Shown here piece after piece: positions 54,663-64,000 of a stretch of 64,000 nucleotides of DNA (its first letter is position 1; the number at the start of each line of letters is the position of its first letter). The notes beneath the pieces are model-generated. The model was not told where the DNA came from and did not search any database. It saw only the letters and a list, made by a program, of their open reading frames with translations. A program made the translations under genes and the position numbers. Origin of the DNA: Synanceia verrucosa (taxonomy: Eukaryota > Chordata > Actinopteri > Perciformes > Synanceiidae); the NCBI GenBank assembly GCA_029721515.1, contig CM056567.1:10301507-10365506 (forward strand), given 5' to 3'.

Positions 54663-57600
54663 AATTACAGATTTGTGTGGTGACTCACAGGTCTGGAACC
54701 AGGCTAGTTAGCTTAGCACAAAGACTGGAATCAAAGGGAAACTGCTAGCCCCATTTGTGTCTGACTGGATTTGGCAAACAAGCCCATTCGTGACCTGCTC
54801 CTTTAAAGATTAAACCTTTGAGACAGGGATTGGGTGTACACAATCAAACTAGTTTGTAAGCCTTGTTGTATTATTATGTCACAAAAAACTTGTTTAGAGT
54901 TAAAAACACTATACCCTCCTGGAAGACATTTATAGTGTTGCTAATTTGCTAACTGGTGATGAAAAGTTTTCCAAAACTATTTGAATGTCCAACAAGCAGT
55001 TCTGATGGAGGATACTGGCCCCTTAAGAAAACATGCTGTGAATTATTGAGTTGACGAATAGAAAGGAGTGTAAGTGTAGGCCTTTTCTTTAATGAGAACA
55101 TCTGTGCAATGACAATCTGGTCCTCTTCATCGTGACAGAAAGGAACTGGATTTGCTGACTGGAGCGTTTCCCTGCGTTCACCTGGTCCATCTGTGCACTT
55201 GAAGCAACAACAGCCACTCTTGATTTTCTGATGTCTGAACCAGCTCCATCAGACACTGCCAGCTACACTTCCCTTGAAAAAACCTTGACATTCATTTTTA
55301 CCAGTGTCTGAAGCATCTGTTCTTTAACTCACAGGCCAGCCATGATGCCCCGCATCTGTCACTGCTTCAAGTGAATTGTATGCATCAAAAAAAAAACAAA
55401 AAACTTTCTTTGTGTGCAGGTCTACTTTCTTTTCTCTTGACATCCAACCTGAATTAACTGACCACTTGTTCATTCTGCACAGTCATCTCTTCTCTCTCCA
55501 GACACCATTTGCTCTGGTGTGGGAATGAATCTGCTGATTTTTGGTCCCCTTCATCAGACATGTAAGAGGAAGTTAATAACAGGATGAAAAGCAATGCTTC
55601 ACCTCCACCAGATGTGGTCACACAATGTGCTTTGCTGCACTTGAAACCACATCCAAAGGTGATTTCATGGTTACCTTGAGTACACCGGTATATCACTTTC
55701 AAGCAGTTTAAATAAAGATTAGCAGTCCTTTGTGAAGGGACTCATAAAAGCCAACCATTAGGTACAGTACAGTGTAAGTAAAGTTCTCTCCTTCCTCTTA
55801 TCACTACCTTTCCTGTCCTCTTTTACTGATTCTTCCTCCTTCCTCTAGTCTATTTCACCTCACTTGTTTACCGAGTGAAAGGTCCGTGCAGGCCAGTCTG
55901 AGGCGAACAGGTGATAAATGAGCAAAGGAGCGAAGGATAGGCAGTGGGGCAATGAACGAGAAAGAGAAGAGCTGATAGGAGAGGGGGAAGGCAGCTAACG
56001 GGAGTCTGAGAGTGGATATAATGAGAACCAGGGGAGAGGGAAGCTGGGGGAGGACAAGACCGGTGAAGGGGAGAAACCAGGAAGGGCGGAGTGATGGATG
56101 AGACAGCCAGAGAGCATTGCGACAGACGGATGGAGAGTGAGGGGAAAGTCATAAATGGAAGAATGAAGGCGGATGAGGGTGGTTGGAGATAGAGGAGGAA
56201 AGAAGGAGGCTGATAAAAGAGGGAGAGGGTGAAAAATAGATGGCAGGGTGAGGGGTTCGACATGCTGAAAGAGCTGATGATTGAGATGAGTTATGGCTTG
56301 AGTAAAGCAAAGGCTGTCTGTCTCAGCACGGAGCAGTATTTAAATATCTAAGATCAAGCATGTGTGTATGTGGTGCTGATTAGCAGTCACCTCGCCCGGC
56401 GAGGCATTCAGACACTCACTCATTATCTCTAATATGGCTGCAAGTCTGCTGAGTTCAGCTTCACAGCGTTTTTTGGGGGGGGTTTTTTCAGTCTGACTTC
56501 TTAGTGAACTCAGCTGTTGAGCGTCAGTATTCAGGGGTTAGGGGTCCAATATATTTGCAATTATGTGAATAACCCATCATAATTGAACAGGAAGCCCAAG
56601 AAGAAGATAATGAAGCTTTATCTTTAGCTGGATAAGTCCTTTGCCCCTTCACATAAAATCCTTGATAATGTGGAACCCAAATAAGTGGGAGAGTTATGAA
56701 TGTGCATGCTATGATTTCTCCTTTAATAATAGGATCTCTGCAAATAAGGGTACAATTTTCCTCATTGGTAATTCCATTAATTTAAGGTTTAAACTGCCAT
56801 TTTTATGTTATTTGTTTTGTGAAAAATCCCATGAAAAGACCAAAGCCATTGATCTGTGAGTCCAATATTCAATCTTTTTTTTATGTATATATATTTTTAA
56901 TTAAAGCGCAGTAATTCCCTGAAACAGCTGGGTAATATAGTTTTTTAGGAAATACCACTTAAACAGGAGTAAATAGAGCATCTGCTCGGGACTATTTCCA
57001 GCTGCGGATTAATACACATTTGGTGCAACGATGAGTTTTTACAGCTATCACTGGAGTGTACGTGTTCACTGTATTTAACGAGCGTGTTACTGAGTGCAAT
57101 CATGACGACTCACTGCTGTGCTTGTAATAGTATTTAGACAGCGATGGAGCTCTATGACACAAATGAGTGACTGAATTTTCAGGTTTGGCTACACAAACAT
57201 GGGGAATTTGGTCTTTTCACTAGATTTTAGAAAAGAAGCAGCATATTGGCCTTTATCTGATTAAACCTATGAAAGCTTGTATGGCATGTAGACACTGCCA
57301 GTCTGGAGAAACTGGAAGCTGCATTTTTGGGTGATCAAGTGCACTTTTAGTGAATCTTCCCCTGGATTTTCTGCATTTTCTCTAACCCAGTCCAGCCTGG
57401 CATTTTAATGATGATGTCAAAGGGGGGTCTGAAAGTTTGCATTTCAAAACAGCCATACAGCCAAGTGGATTATTTGTGTGCTTCTACAGTCTTGTATCCC
57501 TGCTGGTGTCCAGCCAATCCAGAGTGGAAATCCAGCCAAGCATTGCTCAGTGTATACTGTATACATTTCATTAGCAGTGATGCCCTGCATGTCTCCACCC

Positions 57601-59422
57601 TTATTCCCTGCACATCCTGTTGCAGACCACAGAGAGCATATGGTGCTGAATATGCAGTGATGAACAATAAACCCCAAATTTGAACCTAAATCACACATTT
57701 TCCAGCCAATGCCAGCATTTTAAAACTTCAACACTGAAGTTAACTTTTGGATTTTAAACCTGTAATAAAATGTAGACTTGAGAGTGAGACACCACTGTAA
57801 TGAGAGGTTGCCTGGTCAATCCTTGAACTTTGTCTAAATCATGGCTGTACTCAGACAGTGACATCCGACTCACATCAGGAAAATTTGGTGTGCTATCAAT
57901 GAACTGACAAGTTTAAGGTTTCCAGTTCAGAAAGTAGAGAAAAACAGATGCATCATTAAATGATGACACAGAGAGAGAAAGGCAGGAGACAAGACTCAAC
58001 GTGCAATATTTCTGACCCGATAACAAAATGATACCGCAATCAAGACTGGGATTGTGAGGGCTGAAACAATCACAACAGGAGGAGCACCAAACGTCAATGT
58101 GCTTATTAGAGAGACACCGACACAGAAAGACAAAAGGGAAAGAGATGAACTGCTACACAATATTTGTAATAAAGAAGAAGAGGAGAGAATGGAGATGGAG
58201 GGATGGAAAAAGAGAGAGTGTGTGGTTTAAAACAGAGCTCTGCTTGATTAGTTGTGTGCTGACTGATACCTGGATCCTCAAGGACCAGCTATTCTTGCGA
58301 GGCTGCTTACTTATCTGTGACCAGTGGCATACACACCTTAAGTTGAAAAAAGAAATACTCAGACATTCATGTTGGATGATCCGGTTCTGGGACTTGATGC
58401 GACTGATGAGGAGTAACCAGAACATAAGACTCGAGCAGTACTTGTCACGAGGAAAAGACGTCCCCTCCCATGCTTTGGCTGACAGTCATAGTAAACCTAT
58501 TATTGGCCACAGTCCAGTTTTAGTCACAACAAAGATAAATGTCCTCTTCTGTTTCCAGTCTTTCTGTTCGCAGCCTTTAATTCTGGAAGGTCTGATTTGT
58601 GTCCATTGTTTATGAAGAGTTCTTCATTGTGTTTATCAGCTCTTCAGTACGATGGTGTCTGAGAATGGCTTTCTGTTGGTCTCAGGGTCTGCGAGACACA
58701 GATTTACTGAACTTGATGAGAGTCAAAGGATAGTAAGAGTTTAGTGGAAACAAAAGTACTTACCAGGTCACAACAAAACAGCCAATATAGTGCTGGTTTT
58801 GTGTAATACGCTGGATTTTAATTTTTCTTATTCCTAACTGTTGCTACACCTGTTAAACTTTCCATTTTAGCACTGAAGAAAACTGCAAGATACAATGATA
58901 GCGGCAGATTTACTAGTCGAAATTCCTCTTCATTTTTGAGACAATAGATTCTTCATCAGAAAGAGACAAAGCAGGCTTTTTATTTCCAGACAAGTTTCAC
59001 CAATTAGTGTCGCTAGCAGACTGTATCAGACGAAGCTAGCTCCATTTTTACTACTCTATAACTAATTACTCAAAGTTCCTGAGTTGGCAGAAAAGTCTGT
59101 CCAGGCCTGTTTAAGGGTTTTAAATATACTGTTCATGGCTATATACAGTAAATGATATGATGCCACAAGAAAGTGACTAAAGCAAAGCGTTTGCCACCCT
59201 AGACTCTTAAATTAACAAAGAGATGACCCCTTGAGGATAAGATGATGAAACGTGTTCGCAATTTAGGTTTGTGGCAGAAGCAAAGAGACAAAAACTAAAA
59301 ATGTATATAGAACAAAAACGATATAGTTACATGAGGGATGACAGTAAGTAAAGGTCTCCTGGTCCTCACCTGTCCTGAGGTACGAGGAGTTGGTTATTGC
59401 ACAAGGCTATACAGGGCTGGTC
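54663..59422. other. Gene-free DNA; right end likely fndc5 3'UTR (minus)
   Basis: No exon could be supported. TTTATT at 58979-58984 (AATAAA on the minus strand) is a possible fndc5 polyadenylation signal about 440 nt past its stop. The 172-codon plus-strand frame at 58097-58615 has no recognisable domain. The AG-rich stretch 55900-56240 is an imperfect polypurine tract. Confidence 0.4.
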
Positions 59423-60830
59423 TTAGACGTTGCTGCGCAGTAGCCCCCCCTGTGGGTGCTCTGGAGTACTGCACTCTGAGGAGTTCTTGGCTTTGTCCTT
59501 GTTGTTGTTGGGTTCGTTGTCTTTGATGATGTCATACTGACGACAAAACAGGGCAATCACTCCTGGGAGACAAATGCACACAATAATTATTTGCTAGAAT
59601 GCCTGTTAAAGTCCATGGTGAGGTCAGATGTGCATTTACAACAGTCTGCATTTATCACATAAACAGTAACAGGTGGATTTTGTAATGATACACTGGTAAT
59701 TTACCATATATTATATTGATGTACCAACAAAGCAGACCAAACTGAAGTGAGGGAAACAAGGACACAAATATGGTGAAACGTACAGACGAAGACATGAATA
59801 TGATGACAAGATAGCCACATGAGGCCCGTCTTCAGTCAAAAAGATTAAAAACATGGCAGAGGGGGGAGATAGATGCGGAGAGAGATAGAGAACAAACAGG
59901 AAAAAAAAGAAGAAAGAGAATAATTCATGATGGCGGAGGAGTGTGTGGAAGCAGGAGGATTCAGGCTTCAGTCTTGGCTGCTCTGTTTATGTCAGCCTCC
60001 ACTCATCTGATCACTGATACTATGGGATGAGATGGGATCTCTCACTGTGCTGTCCCCTGGCATGCCCCACAGGCCCAATTAAAAGCTAAAGAAAATAATT
60101 CACCTCCTTCACTTTCTGCTTTTTCACCATCCTGCCCTCCTTTTCCTCTTCTTGAGACTCAGTTGCTCAGGTTTTCCATTTGAAACTCTGCGTCTCGTCC
60201 TCTCACGTGTAAACTCTATATGCCATATACAGCATTTAGGCCATATTTGTATCTCATTAAACTTGGTAAAGTGGGTTAGGAAGGAGGAGCATTTATAGCT
60301 GTGTTAAATCTGTAAAACAGTGCTGAGATGCACAAAGGGATAACTGCAACACAGAGCTAATGATTGGGAGGCTTAAAGAAGAAGACTGTCTTGTAGTTGG
60401 AAAATAGTTTATTGTATTTTGTGAAGATGGAAATGCAACTTTTGCAGGTGGCTGCACACTTACCTTAATCTAAAATGTAACCAAAAAACATGTGATTTGG
60501 CACTGAGTGTCTGCTTTGACAATCATATCTGGATGCATACAAAATGTGATGTGTTGGCCACCAAATATGTTTAAATCACCCCAAAAGAACAACAGGATAC
60601 TAAATAGTCATCACACAGAGATGACACCACTGTCAGTGTGTTTGTCTCTTCATAGAACCTCTTAGCTTATTTGCCCCAAAGACAGTGGATTCCTATGAGG
60701 TCTGCAGTGATAAATGGACGCTGCTGAGGAGGAATATTACCTGCCCACATGATGAGCACCACTACAATGATGATGAGTTCTCCAGCCCTCAGCTGAGCAG
60801 CCTGACCAACCTCCTCCATCGTCACCTCGT
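59423..60830 (-). CDS. fndc5: FNDC5 (irisin precursor), last two coding exons only
   Basis: Exons 60830-60741 and 59562-59423 join in phase 1 and end at TAA (59425-59423). They encode DEVTMEEVGQAAQLRAGELI, a single membrane helix (about ELIIIVVVLIMWAGVIALFC) and the cytoplasmic tail CRQYDIIKDNEPNNNKDKAK...STPEHPQGGLLRSNV, almost identical to vertebrate FNDC5. FNDC5 is a type I membrane glycoprotein whose fibronectin III ectodomain is shed as the myokine irisin. The signal peptide and FNIII exons are not visible up to base 64000 and are presumably further right. A (TG)18 tract on the sense strand lies directly before the first exon listed. Which fish paralogue (a or b) cannot be told from this part. 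Confidence 0.93.
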
Positions 60831-60841
60831 CTGGAGAGAGA

Positions 60842-60844
<3 letters not shown>

Positions 60845-60880
<36 letters not shown>
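60845..60880 (-). repeat. (TG)18 tract 14 nt upstream of the fndc5 transmembrane exon
   Basis: On the coding (minus) strand the tract is followed by CGCTCTCTCTCCAG and then the exon, so the UG repeat sits between the likely branch site and the polypyrimidine tract. UG repeats in this position are bound by TDP-43 in CFTR exon 9. Confidence 0.9.
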
Positions 60881-60884
<4 letters not shown>

Positions 60885-63640
60885 CAACAAAGGGCCAGTG
60901 AGAACAATGCGATTCATTGTCCCAGAGAGAAAATGTGAAATTGCCATCGCGCCAAAACTCTGCAGGGAAAGATAAAAGAACAAAGCAGAGCGACAGGAGA
61001 GCAGAGAGGCCGTCTGGTGTAAATTTTCCACTCTGGTCAGTGTAATTAACGTTAAATGAGAGCAGACGTGTAAAGAGACAGACAGAGCTGCATCCCAAAA
61101 CCCATCATTCACTGTGCTTTCAGGACGCTGGCAGCTGCTGCGTTACACCAATCACAGGGTTAAAGGATCAAAACCTGTTGCTAACAGCAGGCCTGGTGCT
61201 GATCCACATTCCTCCAGGTCTAACCAGTGGTTTCTTTTTTCACAGCACAGCATGATACTGAAGGAGAGTGACATCACTGTCACTTTGATGTCTTTACTTG
61301 CATTTTAAAAGTTGGGTAGTTGAAGGGGATTGATCTTGTCATATTTGGCGGCTAAATATTAGTGACACATAGTTCTACAAAAGGAAGAGAGGGCTGCACA
61401 AAAGATTTGGAAACCACAGCAGTAAATATATTTAAGAGCTGCTGCTGCAGCTTATGGAACTGCTGCAGCCATTAAAATACCATTTTGCAGTAAAACAGTA
61501 TATATAAAATGGGACTGCATTTCAGTGAAGTGAAGAATAAAGTGAATAAAATTCTAAATAATGTTAACACAGCACATTTGTTATGATTGACATTTGTATA
61601 AATCGTGTCGTTTTTTTAAATTAAAAGTCACGTTTGCCAATTTGTCTCAGAATGTGGACAATAAAGCCCGAGAAGAGACTTTTCAGAGAGACACGTGAAA
61701 TAGTGAATGAGGGGTTGGATTCACACATGATGTCATAATAAAGGCAGCACTGACTTTGAATAAATAAGGTCACCATCATGTTTCTGTTTCTGGACGAGTC
61801 AAGGAAGATGGAGCTTCTGTGGTCAGACTTGTTCTCGGGTCTACAGTTGCCATGGTGATATCTCTGAGCTGATGCTGAGGCTTCACATAAAGGAGTATGA
61901 AGTTGGTAATAGCAGATTATATGTTTCCATTGTGAGGACAGACCTGATGGGCAGTTCTCTGAATAAGATAAGCTTGAGTTGGTTTGACATCTACGTCTCT
62001 CTGACATGGAGGCTGACCCCTCAGTAGGTTAGAGAAAGCAGCAGACGAGGCACGACAGGTAGAAGTAAAGTCACCATGGCAAGCCCCAAATTACTTTGTG
62101 TTACTTATGTTTAGGAAAGACTGTGGTTAGGGTTAGATTTGTGGGTTTCACACAGGACACGAATAGTGTAAGTCTGGTGTCTGATGTGTTTCCTGTTTTC
62201 AAGTAACATGCCGAACTTGCAATTATTTATCATGCCACTTTGCTTTGAGTTCCCCCATGACCTTTGACCCCTGTATGTAAGGGAAAATAAGAATTAGAAT
62301 AAACAGCCAGGCAAAGCAGCTGTTAGCCCTCATTCAGAAGACAACTGTAGCTCAGATCGAGAGCTGTCACCTTTACTACATCACCCCAGCTGCACCACAT
62401 CCACTGACAATCAACCTCTTTGGCTATTTTTGGACAAGCTAGGATGGTGACAGATGTAACCACTCACTAAGATCTTCACACCCACTCTCCAGAAACCTAT
62501 ACATCCGTATTTCATACAGTCTACAGGGAAGAACAGAATCTTCTGTATTGATATTCACACATCTGTATGTGAATACCGGAAGCAGCTGCTGTCCCACTGT
62601 CAGAGATAAATTAAAGCGTTGTGACAGTAAGGAATCTCTGCAATGATTTATAAAACTGCACATTTTGCTCCTTGTATAACTTAACTACCAACATTATGCC
62701 TCAACACTAGGTATCAAAGGTTTTACTAAAACTTGAGCACAATATTTGCAATATGGATATGAGCTTCAGGCATAGAGAAAGGCAGACAGGAGTAACAGTT
62801 GTGTGTTGTGTTGCATTGCGCCTGCAGATACTGAATGGTGTCAGGCTGATTAATACCTGCTTAGAAGGGGAGGAGAGCAGTAATGGCTGCAAGATTTAAT
62901 CAGGACAGCTAACGAATGCTTCCATAAGACACATACACAAACACAATTTGCACACAGGCAACTTCAATCAAAGTTGGAGAAAACAAAACGAGTCAGCCCC
63001 TCAACATCAAGACAAATTGTCCCGCTAAATAGCTATGCAGTACACAGATACTGGAACAAATGTCCAGTGGCACCGGCTACATCCAATAATTCCAACAACG
63101 ATGCATTTACCAAGGCAACATTAAGGTGTGATGAGCATTTATTATTTTCTGTGTCCCTCTGAAGAGGCTGCTTTTTGAGCTGTAACTGGGTCGGACATGA
63201 TAAAATTGGAAGTACTGTGTGCCACTCCAGATAACGGCAGCCTCTGCGTTTCAGAACTAGAACAATACAGTGTATTGTTCTCACAAAGACAGCTATTTCT
63301 GTGTTTTATTTGTATTAAATTGTCAAGTGACAAACACAAACAAAATGGTACTCTGCTGGGTTTCTGCCTCTGGTTAAAAACAGTGTGTATTTATGTGCCT
63401 GCATGTCTGGAGAAATGCACACTTTTGTTTTTTTTCACGAAGAAATGCATGCGTGCAATTTTTCCAAAAGATTTTACGTCCACATGGAGCCCACTTCTTC
63501 TTGCAACATTTGACAGCTTCAGTAAGAGGAAATGGAGACAGAATTGGGGACAAATGAGCTGCTCATTAACTCATTCACTGCATGCACATGGGCGAGCTTA
63601 ATCGTATAATAAAGGCATCAAAAACGTATCAAATTCATGT
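60881..63640. other. fndc5 intron or upstream DNA, no exon recognised
   Basis: I looked on the minus strand for the FNIII domain (for example VQAISIQGQSP-like or VLFKTPRE-like coding) and did not find it. The stretch contains no clear repeat or RNA gene. Confidence 0.45.
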
Positions 63641-63852
63641 GTACAGGCTAAGGATCATATAGGGACTGGATTCACGACTCTGATAGGAACCTCTGGCTTA
63701 AGCTTTTGTTAATCGGCTTTGTGCCTCTTGTGAACGGTTTCGTATCGTATTCGTGTCCCGTGTCCTGCTCGAGAATGTCCGCCGGGGATTTCACCCGGAA
63801 GTAGAAGGAGGCGCCAACGCCGTCATAAATAGTAATGTTGTTGCCAGAAAAG

Positions 63853-63912
63853 TCAACTCACTTTTGGACAGACGAGGAGATGGAGTTATTATTTATTCTT
63901 GTTGTTAAGTAC
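63853..63912 (+). pseudogene. Myb/SANT-like transposon protein remnant
   Basis: The frame reads STHFWTDEEMELLFILVVKY. The W-T-D-E-E-x-E-L-L motif matches the N-terminal helix of Myb/SANT-like proteins of fish DNA transposons and parallels the remnant at 51780-51842. The surrounding block (about 63760-64000) is CpG-rich, has a CCGGAAGTAG ETS-like site, and looks like the 5' part of a transposon cut by the window end. Confidence 0.45.
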
Positions 63913-64000
63913 CCGTCAACCAGAAGTAGTTCTAACACCACTTGTTGAAAGGGTTACAGTGCGACCTAGTGCAGCGGAGTCAGCCAGGTCGCTGAACATT

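Noticed and set aside
58097..58615. 172-codon plus-strand open frame
   Set aside because: Low-complexity and compositionally non-coding, with no recognisable motif. It lies in the 3' flank antisense to fndc5.
1..64000. CRISPR arrays, bacterial operons, phage or plasmid features
   Set aside because: The window is vertebrate nuclear DNA. The only tandem repeats are microsatellites, and no spacer-repeat pattern was seen.

Overview
The window is a teleost-type vertebrate nuclear segment, probably from a percomorph-like ray-finned fish. Genes are split into many small exons with GT-AG introns. The gene-free DNA carries dense (CA)n/(TG)n microsatellites, inverted-repeat DNA transposon fossils, a Tc1-like relic and a CR1/L2/Rex1-like LINE copy, all typical of fish genomes. 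There is no prokaryotic organisation, CRISPR array or operon.

Five protein-coding genes can be read. Coordinates 1-17072 hold no gene I can support, only repeats and some possible regulatory DNA, notably four POU octamers in 175 bp near 11.1-11.3 kb. At 17.1-21.5 kb lies an E2F1/2/3-class cell-cycle transcription factor on the minus strand (probably e2f2; first coding exon unresolved), which contains a textbook U12-type AT-AC intron. At 22.7-25.15 kb is srfbp1 (minus), head-to-head with maco1 (macoilin, plus, 25.4-32.4 kb) across a short shared promoter with a perfect CRE. At 35.2-47.0 kb is ldlrap1 (ARH, plus, nine exons), whose last intron holds an inverted LINE copy. At 59.4-60.8 kb are the last two coding exons of fndc5 (irisin precursor, minus). 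The fibronectin exons are not visible and probably lie beyond base 64000.

The genes are not a functional pathway. E2F, the SRF-binding/BUD22-domain protein, macoilin, ARH and FNDC5 act separately. Human E2F2, MACO1, LDLRAP1 and FNDC5 all map to 1p36-p35, so the linkage looks like a retained ancestral chromosome segment with local rearrangement; srfbp1 (human 5q) is an addition.

I did not find a convincing new biological system. The best leads are the AT-AC intron and unusual residue mix of the E2F gene, a (TG)18 tract placed 14 nt before the frame-neutral fndc5 transmembrane exon, the octamer cluster, and a possible 32-nt cassette exon in ldlrap1. Exon boundaries were assigned by eye from splice consensus, reading phase and recalled protein similarity; no alignment was run.
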